Assembly: GCA_020831485.1 (NCBI GenBank)
Contig: JAFIGG010000022.1
Location: forward strand, 1-47,475
Reading direction: 5' to 3'
Origin: Opitutales bacterium
Lineage (GTDB): Bacteria; Verrucomicrobiota; Verrucomicrobiia; Opitutales; Oceanipulchritudinaceae
DNA length: 47,475 nt
Notes under the pieces: model-generated
The model's database searches: none
What the model was told of the DNA's origin: nothing
What the model saw: the letters and a program-made list of their open reading frames with translations, nothing else
In this document: positions 25,351 through 37,300 of the stretch, piece by piece
How positions within the stretch are numbered: position 1 is the first letter of the stretch
How the letters are laid out: each line of letters starts with the position of its first letter
Translations under genes and position numbers: made by a program

Positions 25351-28300
25351 CAAGTGAGTTGACGATTGGCATCGGCGGGACTGTTCCCGGCGAGGATTAC
25401 GATCCAATCCAAGTGGATGGCCATGCCTCCCTGGATGGGGCACTGCACATTGAGTGGCTCGATGATTTCAGCCCTGAAATAGGGGACACTTTTGATATTC
25501 TGGCCTTCGATTCCGTTGAAGGGCGCTTCAGCTCCGCTACCGGATTGTTTGGTTTTGCAAATGGAGACCGCTACGCTGAAATTGTAGAACTGGAGGATCG
25601 CCTGCAGCTGCAGATCAAAGCGGTGCCAGGATACGAATTCAGCTTTCAACCGGGTTCTGCCTCCGGGCAGCAGACTTTTGGTGAACTGTTGAATGCTGAC
25701 TACTTCCAAAAGGATTCAGCGAGCATTGAAGGTGTATTGCGAATTGATCAGTTTTTTCATTTCAGCGGCACCTTTGAATTGAGCCTGGGCCTTGCGGCCA
25801 CTGGCGATTCAGGACTGGTGATCCAGACAGGGATGACCAACGCCGACGATGGTGGCAGCCTTAAGACCGAGGTGGACGCCATTGATGGGGTCCAGAGCAA
25901 CGATGACTTCAGTGAGGTCACTGGCATTGAGGCATCCATGCTGAGCTTTGGCGGCACGGATCTGCTTGGCTTTGTAGGGGAGGGAACTCCGGATTTTGCC
26001 ACCGACCTGGCCACCCAGGATCTGTTTGGTTTTGGCATGGCGGATCTGGATCTCGGCCTGGCTTCGTTCACCCCCCTGGCGGAACTGCTCAACAGCCTGA
26101 GCTTCACCGTAGCCTCGGCTAAGGCAGGCAGCCTGACTACCCATGGCTTCGGCGAACACTTTCAAGTCACTTCCAACGAAACCCTGCTGACTTTGAACCT
26201 CGGTCATTTCTGGCCTGACAGCCATGGACCACCCGTAGTCGATCTGCAGCAGAGCTTTGAGTCCGCTCCGGGTGTCGGAGACGGTAGCTTGGCTGTGTCC
26301 GGAAGTGGCGCTGCGGATCCAATGGATTTTGCTGGCGAACGCCTCTGGAGTCTGCGCACCGAAGCCACTGACATTGGCCTGGGAGACACCTATCAGTTGG
26401 CTGGCATTCTGCCGTTTATGCCGGACAGCTTTGAATTGAATCTTTTGAATGAAACGGCATTGGATTCCGAGCGCTTCAGTTTTGCATCCATCGATGCATC
26501 AGTCGGGGGCGCTTTCGATTTCTCCATACTGGGACTGCTTCCTTTTAATCCGGTTGTGCAGATCGGTGACGAGACTTTTGAGTCCGAAGACGATCGTCTC
26601 GATTTGGACCTGCGCTGGGCAGGGGGAGAATGGGCTGTCTGGAATTTGGATCCGGCCTCATTGGTTATTGAGGATTTGTCGATTGGTGAAGTCGTTACCT
26701 TCGGGGGCAGTGTTTCCCTCGGCAGTTATGAAGAGGGCAATTGGATCGATAATTTCGGAGGATCGATCTCGGTGGATTTCAGTTCACCGTACTTCAACAC
26801 TTCCGTGACCGCAGCTCTCAGTGGTGACTTTGATCAGGAGCAGGGGCTGATTGACCTTGAAGCTGCCTTTCTGCTCGATCTGGAGATTGGTGATTTTATT
26901 GAAGTCGAAGGCCTGAGCCTCACCTTCGTCATGCTTCTGTCCTATCAAGATGGCGAGGACGTGGAGTTTCTGGCCGACACTGTTTCGATCGAAGAGGCAT
27001 CCGCCGATTCTATTTCAATTGAGCTTTCGGATCTGCTGATTCTCGAAACCACCGATATTGCTTTCGATTTCACCGCCACAGGATCGGAGCACCTGTTGGT
27101 GATCGGATCCCTTGCGGCGACTTTGCCTGGCGTCGGATTTAGCGGCGAAGCACGGAATTTTGGGCTGCGCGCCGACGGCCGTATTTTTGTTGGCGACGAT
27201 TTTGGTGTCAGCCTTGCCATTACCGGTGAATCTGAAGGCGACCTTGCTCTGCCGGAATGGTTGCCCATCAGCATCGACGTGTTCGAGTTGCAGTGGCGCA
27301 ACTTCAACTCCGATCCTCTCGACTTTACCCTGCGTGTGAGTGCGACGGCCGACTCTGAGGCGATTCCCGGTTCACCCCTCATCATCGCTGGCAGCATCGA
27401 CAACCTGATCATAGACGTCGGCCTGCTGCGCGACGGCAAGTTTCCGATTATCGCGCTGGACGGGGTAGGCTTGGCCGTCGGTGGTGACATTGCGGGCAAC
27501 GAGGTCAACGGTGCGGTTCTGCTCGGAGTGCTGCGCCTCGACAGTGAAGGGCAGATCATCGAAGGCGACGACACTGAGACTGAAGTGGCGGACCGGGTGC
27601 TCTGGGGAGCCATTCAGGGAACGGTGAACATCGCCGGTTACGGCGGCTTCTCGCTTTACCTCGGTTTGTCGGAACTCGGCCCGTTGCAGGGTTATGTTCG
27701 AGTCACCGCGCCGATAATGTTCTTTCCGCCGATCGGTTTGAGCGTTACCAACCTGCGTGCCGGTATCATCTTTAGCACTGAAATCGAGTCGGTTGAAGAC
27801 GCCCGCGACATGCGCGATAACCCTTCGTTTACACCAGCCGGCGAACTGACTTTCAGTGAATGGAGGGATTTGATGCTCGACGCTCTGGCCACGCAGGTGG
27901 CAGCGGAAGCCGAGGGCCAGACTTTCAATATTTTAGCCAATCCATTCCGCCTTGAGGGTGGGGCAACGATCTTCAGTGCCTATGCCTCTGCTATGGCCTT
28001 TACCGTCAACGGCGACTTCCTGATGGATTCGACCGGTAAGTTCCTGATTATTGGGACGGTTCAACTTGGTGGCGAAGTCACTATCGGTGCCAGCCTCTTC
28101 TTCGATGTCAGTAAGGTCGCCCAAGGTGACTTCACTGTACTCTTTTTGGGAGAGTTTCCAAGTGAGCTGCCAGTGGCGACGATCTACGGCAACCTCAACT
28201 TAGGATTTGGTGAGACGATTGATCCCGATAATCCTCCGGCAGCACCCTTCGAGGAGTTCATGCTGCACATATCGGGTGGCATTGAGCTGTCCTTTGACAG

Positions 28301-31300
28301 TGTCGAAATCATGACTGTTCAAGGGAGTGTCGACATTGCCGTGAAGCTCGATGAGCCTAGCATCTCGGTCGACATTGAAGGCAGTGCCAGTATCTTATAC
28401 ATCGGTGATGTCGTCGGCGTCGCCGGATCGATTGATTTATTCTTCGATGAAGATGAAAAGGCCCAGGCCACCGGCGCCATTGCAATCGCTCCGCAGGAGT
28501 TTGACCTGCTCGCTGCCCTCGGTATGAGTTTCAACGCTCTGGCTGTTTTCCGTTTCAACACGCAGAACCGCGATGTTGAAAAGACCCTGGAGATTCCAGG
28601 CCAGAGTGGACCCAGGACCTTTACCCTTGCTGCGAACTCGGTCAGCTTGCTCTACGAGGGTAGGGTCGAAATCGAAGTTGCGGGGATGAGTCTGTACCGT
28701 ATTTCCGGCATGATGAGCATCGGCTGGGCGGACGGCGGCCTCAACGCATTTGTCGACGGAAACCTCAGGGTAGGACCGACCGACGCTGCCCTCATCGACT
28801 ATTCTGTACAAGGCTTTCTCAGACTCCAGGTCGCCGGAGACTCCCCCGGCATGGCTGCGCGTCTGGCGGTTTCACTTGAGGGAGGCATCGCCGCTCTGGA
28901 GGATCAACTGGGCTTCGACGCCAGCTACGAATTGTGGCTCAATACCACCAGTGAAGATATCACTTTGGAAATTCCGTCGGAATTCCTCGAAGGCGAGGAA
29001 CCGGATACTCTGCATCTGCCGCGTGGTCCTCCCTCCGTCGGAGGAGGCGAAGGTTCAGGCGACGCTCAGCCTTATCTGGTCATCCAAGCGGTTGGCAGCC
29101 TCAATGTTTTCGATTCCCTGGTCCTGGAAGGGGATTTCCAGTTACGTGTTGCCGACGCGCAGCTGACTATTGACTACGACGCAATAGCCAAGCTCGGTTT
29201 CGGCGATTTCGACCTGATCCATTTTACTGCTGAAGGCAGCCTGCGCGTCAACTCTGACGGAATTGTCGGTTTTGCCGACTTGAGCCTGGCGGCTGGCTTT
29301 GAAAGCCTGCCCGTGGATCTGGGTTTCCAGATCAATGCCGATTTCAGCCTCCGCATCAATACCACTGACAGCGTGGCGACCGTCGGTGACCGCAGCCTCG
29401 CAGCCGGTCCCTACGCCCATGTTCGGGCTGAAGGTTCGATCGTTATCGGCGCCCTGAGCCTGGAGGGCGTCTTTGAATTCCGCGCCGACGATGAGCGCGT
29501 GCGCGTTCAAGCCAGCGGCGAGGTGGCACTCGGAGTCGACGACATCGAGCTGTTCAGCTACGGATTTGACGGCCAACTTTCAGTATTTGAAGACGGTATA
29601 TTTGCTACACTTAGCCTGACTCTGGAGAACGACAATTCCACTACCTTTGGCCTCGGCATCGACGCAACCGCTGAGCTCGGCCTGAACACGACCGGAATAA
29701 GTCGCGACGGCATGGATCCAGGCCTCGGTGCCCGCATCCTGCTCGATGGCAGTTTGACCATTGCCGGCCAGACGCTTGAAGGCGAATTCGATTTCCGCCC
29801 CTCGACGACAACCCTTTTCCTAAGTGTTGATGCCGAAGCGGTATTCCGTGCAGGCAGCTCTGAGCTGTTGAGGGTGCCCTTGGACTTCGAAGTGGAACTG
29901 GATGCACCGGCAATTATTGAAGACTTCGAATTGGAATTCGAAGCTTCGGACTTGGGCCTGGATGCCTTTGGCATTGATCTGGAAGGCGATCTGCGCTTGC
30001 AGATCAATACCAGCGGCATCGAGCAGGGCGACATCCCCGCCGGCCCGATCTTCCGTATCCAGCTCGATGGAACGATGGCGTTGTTGGATTTCGAGCTCGA
30101 AGGACGTTTTGATTTTGAAGCGACCCTCAGTGGCATCGCCATTGCCAGCTCCTTTAGTATGGATGTGTCCGTGGAGGAGCTGGAGCTGTTCAGCTTTAGC
30201 GGCAGCGGGGCACTCGAGATCGGCCTCGGCGGTGTTGCCGGTTTCCTGAGTCTGGAGCAGGAGTACAACGGCAGCGAGTTTGACGATCTCCTCGGCACCG
30301 AAGCCAGCATTGAATTCGAGGTCAACCTGCGCGGCTCTGAAGCAAACTTTGAGGAGCGCACCTTGGAGGCTGGTCCCTACGCCCGCATTGCTGTTGAAGG
30401 TTCCCTCAATTTTGGCCCTTACTCGGCCGAGGGCAGCTATCAGATGGAGTTTTCAACGCAAGGTCTCGAGATCCTTGCCGACGCCGAGCTGAATATCGAC
30501 TTGCCCACAGGTGTCGACGAGTCGCTGCGGCTGGCCAGTTATTCTCTTGTCGGCGGAATGCTGATCAACGAGCAAGGACTGATCGCGGCCGTCGCGCTCA
30601 CTCCGGAGTTTATTGATGTCGAGTTCCTCGACATGAACCTGTTCGAAACGGATTTTAACTACGTCCTGCGCATCAACACTACGGGGACGCAGCAGGAAAC
30701 CCAAGGCATTGAACTCGAAGCCGGCAATTACGCCCGTATCGATTTTGACGCGGAAGTGCAGATAGCAAGTGTCTACACCGTGACCGGTGAATTCAGCATG
30801 GTCCTTGAGGACAATGCCCTCACTATAGAGGTCTTCGGGGGCCTCGACGTGAGCTTGCCTGGAATTGGTGACATGCCTTCGGTATCACTCGCAAGCTTCG
30901 AAGCCTCGGGTTTGCTGCGCCTGAGTGGCGACGGCTTGCTGGCGGCAGTCGACCTGACCCCAACCCTCGCTGACGATGTCCTTGAGGTATTGGATATCAG
31001 TCTTGATATCAACGTGGAACAGAGCTTTGAACTGGGCATCAACACCACCGGTGAGGCCGCAACCATCGACGAAACCGAATTTGAGGCCGGCAACTACATC
31101 CGCATTGAGACCTTTGGTGAGATCGATCTGGGTATTGGTCGTTTTACCGGTGATTATCAGATGGTTGCCGGTGATGAGGGCCTGAGCTTGGAGGTTTCAG
31201 GTGAGCTGATCACGGTTATACCCGGGACCGATATCGTCTTATTTGATTTCTTCCTCGGTGGCGGCATTGAGATATCGGCTGCAGGCATCGCCGGTGTGAT

Positions 31301-34300
31301 CGAATTACAGATTCAGGCCGGCCTGGGTGATGTTGACCAACTCGGAATTGATCTGGACACATATGAAGCCGGCTTTTCTCTGCAGATAAACACGACCGGA
31401 GAAGAGCGCAGTTTTAGTGGGATTACCCTCGAAGCCGGAAACTACATTCAGTACGAAGCTGAGGGGCTTTTGCGCTTGCTGCAGGTCTTCGAGATGGAAG
31501 GAGAAGTGCTTATACGTATGGGTGAGGAAGGCCTCACTATGGATATCACTGCAGTTTGGGACCTTTCGATTCCCGGAGATAATGAGATTGCTGCGGTGAC
31601 CTTGTTCAAACTCGACGTTGAAGGCTCCCTTGAGCTTAGCGGCGATGGTGCCGTTGGTCGACTGGCCATGGAATACAGAGAGAACACAATCGATATTGCA
31701 GGTGTGCAAATGACCGGCGCTACGCTTTCCAGCGAATTGCGCGTCAATACGACCGACAACGAAGTTGAGGTCGACGGGATCACTTACGCGGCTACTTCGG
31801 TAGAGGCCTTTGTTGGAATGACCATTGCCTATCCTGCGCTGCGCATTGAGGGCGATTTACTAATGTCGTGGCACGGAGATTTCATCGGTGCGGTGTTCGA
31901 TGGAGCAGTTATCGTCGGCTATCCGGAATTTGACTTTGGATTTACTGCCTCTGTCGGCGGGCGAGTGATACTGAGTTCATCCGGCGTGGCGATGTTCCTC
32001 GAGACCGGGGCGGACCTTGAACTTCCGGAGCTTTTTGGCGATGTGCTGCCGTTTGATTTCGCTGGTCAGGCAAGCTTTTTCGCTTCCAGCATGCCCGAAC
32101 CTTTTGAAATCCCTGCCATGACTATCGGCGGGCAGGAATACGATGCTGTGCAAATTGATGAAGGCAACGAGATCGGTATCGAACTCGACGGCATGGTCGA
32201 ACTTCCCGGACTCTCGCTTGACGGTAGCTACAAGCTGATACTGGGCGATACCCGTCTTGAAATTCAGTTGCTGGCGACGGGTTATTTCGGCACCGAGGAC
32301 TTCAGCCTGCTGGAACTCGACTTCGATCTGAACTGGACCATGAACAGCGATGGTATCTTCGGCTTCGGTGATGCGGAGTTCGCGGCCGGCTTTGAAATCC
32401 CTGATGGATTTGGCTTCAGTCTCGACGCCGGCTACAGTTTCCGCGTCAACACCAGCAGCGAGGAGGTCGAGATCGGAGATCATATACTGGAGGCGGGTCC
32501 TTATTTTTACCTCCAGGCTGAAGGTGACCTGCTCATCGGATTTACCCGGCTTGAGGGCACCTTCGGGCTGAGTGTCGATGGTGACGGAATTGCAGTCGAT
32601 GCCGCGGGTCAGGTGAGCGTCAATGTGGACAATACCGAACTGTTGAGCTATGCCTTTGAAGGTGAATTCGGTCTGACCGCGGACGGAATCCACGGCATGA
32701 TCGCGCTCGATCTCGTCAACGACGGCGCCGCCGACGTTGGACTCGAATTCGATGTCGTCGCCATGCTCGCGGTGAACACGACGAGCATCGAACGCAACGG
32801 CGTCGACCCCGGCCTCGGTGCTCGCTTCCTGCTCGATGGCACGCTGACCATCGGTGACATTGTTCTGGACGGATTTTTCGATATCCAACTGTCGACCACG
32901 ACCATTGCCCTGAACATCGACAGCCACATGGTCTTTGCATTGGAGGACAATGTATTGTTCTCCGTTCCGATCGTGGTTGAGTTTGAAATTGATACGCCTT
33001 CAATTGTTGAGGAGATAGAACTCGAAATCGATCCGGATGAATTGGGCTTGCAGCCCTATGGCATCGAAGTCGCGGGCCAACTTTTCCTGCAGATAAACAC
33101 CACCGGGATTGAGCAGAATGGGATTCCGCCCGGACCCATGGCGCGGATATACATCGATGGACAATTGTCGATGGAAGGCCTGACCGTGGATGGGGATTTC
33201 TTCCTCGAAGCCAGTCTGAGTTCGGTGCGGTTGGGCGGCAGTTTCGACCTTTCTATTGATATCGAAGGAACTGAAGTAATGGGCTTTTCGGCCAGTGGTG
33301 CACTCGAGTTCGGCCTGAGCGGGGTCGCAGGATTCTTCCAGCTCGAAGAATCCTTTGACTTTAGCGAATTCCTGCCGGTTTCCATGGATACCGAGTTTGA
33401 ACTCGCGATCAACACTTCGCCAGCACCCTTCCAGTTGGGTGAACGCGAGCTGGAGGCTGGTCCCTTTGCGCGCATCCTTTTCAGCGGTGAACTCGAACTG
33501 TTCAGCTACGCCGTTACTGGGGACTACTCACTTGAGGTGTCCGCCGACGGAATTGAGGTCATTGCCAATGCCAGCCTGTCGCTCGGAATCCCCGGAACAG
33601 ACATCAGCCTGTTTGATTATGCGGTTAGCGGTGGTCTGAGGATCGACCAGAACGGTCTTGCCGGTGCCTTTGATCTCGAGCTCGACGCCTCGAACCTGGA
33701 TGTCATCGAGATCGAATTGCTCTCTGCTGATCTCTCTTTCCGTTTGGAAGTCAACACCACTGGGTCGGCGCAAACCATCGGCGAGCTTGAGCTCGAAGCC
33801 GGACCCTATGCGCGGGTGATGATGGACGGTGGCTTCACTTATTTCTTCTACAACCTCGTCGGCGAGTTCCGGTTTGAGGTCTCCGGCGATGGGATCGAGA
33901 TCCATGCCATGGGCGAGATAGAGCTGTTGGTTCCCGAGATGGGCGAAATTCCCGAAATCAGCATCTTCCGCTTTGGAATGGAGGGCTTTCTGAATATAAC
34001 TGGCGACGGATTGGCTGCGGCGTTCGAGTTGGACCAGGGACTGCTGTCCAACGAAATTGAGTTCTTTGGACTGACCCTACCGGTCGGTGGCGAGCAGAGC
34101 TTCCTTTTCGCTCTGAACACTACGGGCAAGGAAGTGACCGCTGGTGGCATTACGCTTGAAGCCGGGTCCTACGCTTACGTTGAAACCTCTGGTTCGATGG
34201 ATATGATCATCGGAGGCTATTCGGGAAGCATTCGCTTCCAGGTGGATACCGGTGGATTGACGCTGCAGTTGCAGGGTGATCTCAGGATTGAGGACTTTCT

Positions 34301-37300
34301 CTATCTCGAAGGGAACCTGACCATTTCGCTGATGTTGCCGCAGCGGTTTGTGCTTTCAACTGGCATCCCGTCAGAGATCGGTTCCGTCATTGATTCAACA
34401 CCGCTTGCTGATATCGCAACGGCAATTGCCTCCATCGGTGGCATCAGCATTGGTGAGGATTTCTCATATATTGACAGCCTGCTTTTCGGCACTCTGGCCA
34501 TCGGCTCCTCCAATATGAATGGCTTCATCGGGCTGGGAACGCCTGACTTCGACAGCGACCTGCACGAACAGGATCTGTTCGGTTTTGCCGTTCAGGATGT
34601 CAGTATCGCAGGTCTTGTGACCCAGATGCTTCCGCCATTCCCACCGGAGATTCCGCAGCTGCCTTCTCAGTTCTCCATGAAGGCGAGTGTTGGAGCCATT
34701 CAGGCGCTTGGCTTTGACGATATGATGACCTTGGAAGCAGAGGACATTGAGATCCGTATTCACTCCGGTGATTCTTTTGCAGGAACGCCCTTTGTCATCA
34801 TTCCGGTGCTTGATCTTATGGCATCCGACAACGCCGCTGTGGACGGAGAGGGCAACACGCTTGGATTTGAGGTGCCGACCACTGGAGATCCAATCTATCT
34901 GGATTTTGATGGTGAACGCGAAGTGGGTATTCAATTTGGCTACGCGGAAATCAATCTGTTCGGATTTGTTCACTTGCAGGGCAGCTTTGCCTTCCAGTCC
35001 GGAAGCACGGAGACCGTTAACGTATCCACCGGATTCCCGTCGAATGTGGCCGGATTGCCCGGGCAGATGACTCAGGAGGTCAGGACCATGACCCTCGGAG
35101 CCAGCGATGTTCAGGGTTTTGTAGGTATCAATGGGCCTTACCTGGACTCGGAGGGCGACGTGAATGAAGCTGCCTTTGGATTGGCACTGCAGGACTTTGA
35201 TCTCGCGATGGTCATGATGCAACCGACCGTGGCCGAGTTTGTTCCGGGGCTCAGCCTGGTAACACCCAATTACATCGCGCTGAAGGCAAGTGTGGCTGAA
35301 GCTGGCCTGGTCGGCTTCGATGACGCCAGCGCAAGCGTGCAGGATATTGTGATCGAGGTTAACAGTGGAACACCCTGGCCGGGCGGCTTGGGGATTCCTG
35401 TCGTTGATTTTGAAGCCTCCTTCCCCGGCGACGAAGAAACTCCGGTTGGCCTTCCTGTGTGGACGGGCAGTGATTCGATAGCTATTGATTTTGATGGCAC
35501 TCAGCGGATACGCGCCGAAGTTGGACAGATGACCTTCTCTGTCAGTGAATTCATTCACCTGCAGGGCAGCTTTGTATTTGAGGCGGGTCCAAGGCATGAG
35601 GTCGATGTCGCAACCGGCCTGCCGGGAGATATTCTGGATGTCGCCGACTCGATCGGACTTGGCTCAGTTGTCAGCTGGTTCGACGACCTTGCCGGCGAAG
35701 GCATTGAATTCGCTGAGGACCTTTCAATGATCTATGGTCTGGAAGTTGCGGCTCTCTCCATTTCAGCTACCGATGTGCGAGCATTTGTCGGCCTCAATGG
35801 GCCTTACCTGAATACCGACGGTGACATCAATGAGGATGCCACGGGTCTGGTCATTGAACAAGTAGATGTTGGTCTGGCATTGTTTCAGCCAACCTTGAAG
35901 TTTAACCCGCTGTTCAGCTGGTTACCGAGTTTTATTGCCGGTAAGGCTACGGCGGATACGGTGGGGTTGGTCGGCTTTGAAGGCTTCGCTCTGCAGGCCG
36001 ATCAGATAGAATTGACGCTTAATACCGGAACTCCATGGGCTGGATTGGTTGGTCCTGCAGTGATCGACTTCGCTGCCAGTTTCCCGGAAGTTGAAGCTGA
36101 CGAGGATGGCGAAGGGGCTGTTCCCCCAGGTTTTGAAGTGCCCGGTATCGGTGAGCCCATTTATCTGGATTATGACGGCAACCAGCGGATCGGTGTTGAG
36201 GTCAGCAACGGCCTGCTGAGCCTGCTTGATTTTGTGCACTTGAGTGGCAGTTTTGCCTTTGAGATGGGACCGACCGTAGATGCGGATGTGCACACCGGGC
36301 TGTCGATGGATCTTTTCCCGGACGCGCAGGTGATTCCGGGAGTCGAAATGTCCACCATGACGATTGGTGCTTCCGATGTTCAGGCATTCTTCGGCATCAA
36401 TGGTCCATATTTCGGCGATGATCTGGACGAAGACACGTTGGGGCTTTATGTGGACAACCTGAATTTCGGATTGGCCGTGTTGCAGCCAACAGCCTTGTCG
36501 ATAATTCCAGGCCTCGACACTTTCGCCCCCCGTTTCATCGGACTCCAAGCCAGCGCGGACAGCGCGGGTCTCGTTGGAGCGGATGACCTCCTTTCGGTCG
36601 CCCTGGATGGCATCCAATTGGACATCAATACGGCGACGGTCTCCGCCGGTGGTATCCAGCCCTGGATCAATTTTGAGTCGAGTTTCCCTGCCGGGGAGGA
36701 TAACGGTGAGCCGGTCCCTACAGGCCTGGAAGTCAATACCGGCAGTGAGCCGATTTACCTGGATTACAGTGAACTGCTCTTCCGTGCTGAAGTTGCCGAA
36801 GCGAATCTGGTCCTTGCGGACTTCGTCCACGTGCAGGGTGGGCTTACCTTTGAAAGGGGCCCAAGGTATGAAGTGGTCGCAAATAGTGGCTTTCTTGAGG
36901 ATCTGGGTACTCCGGCCCAACTGGAACACGAAGTGCAGACCCTGACCTTGGGCGGAACCAACCTGAACGCCTTTATTGGCCTGAACGGTAATTTGACTGA
37001 AACTGAACTGCCGGACTCGGCGGTCGGCCTCAGTGTCCAGGATTTTGAGTTTGCCCTGGCATTCCTTACTCCCACCGCATTTGCGGTTGCGGGCGATGAC
37101 CTGGCTCCAAAATACATCGCTGCCTATGGCTATGCCGATACAGTGCAGATGGTCGGAACCGACGGAATTTTCGAACTGGAAGGTCAAGAGTTGGAACTCT
37201 CGATCAACACCAGCTCGTTGCCACTGCCTCCAGGTGTGGTAGCCCCGCACATTGACTTTGCCCGATCCTTTGAAAGCAGCGAGGGTGCCAATGACGGTGT

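Larger units (their letters stand above)
28900..34290 (+). repeat. First [IVL]NT[TS] repeat array of the giant protein
   Basis: Fifteen beta-rich units. The motif asparagine falls at residues 1282, 1421, 1530, 1637, 1743 (degenerate, NLR), 1860, 1982, 2098, 2217, 2451, 2560, 2667, 2772, 2886 and 3007. A typical unit reads F-x-L-x-INTTG, then LEAGPYARI about 12 residues later, then alternating strands with G-x-L/F turns and an 'F/Y..xGxLxIxxxG' segment. The usual period is 105-122 residues. No family name can be given from the sequence alone; the alternating hydrophobic pattern predicts a long continuous beta structure. Confidence 0.85.

Noticed and set aside
35922-37250. 442-aa minus-strand ORF
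   Set aside because: Antisense to the giant gene repeats; similar long antisense frames occur all along this gene because of its codon usage.
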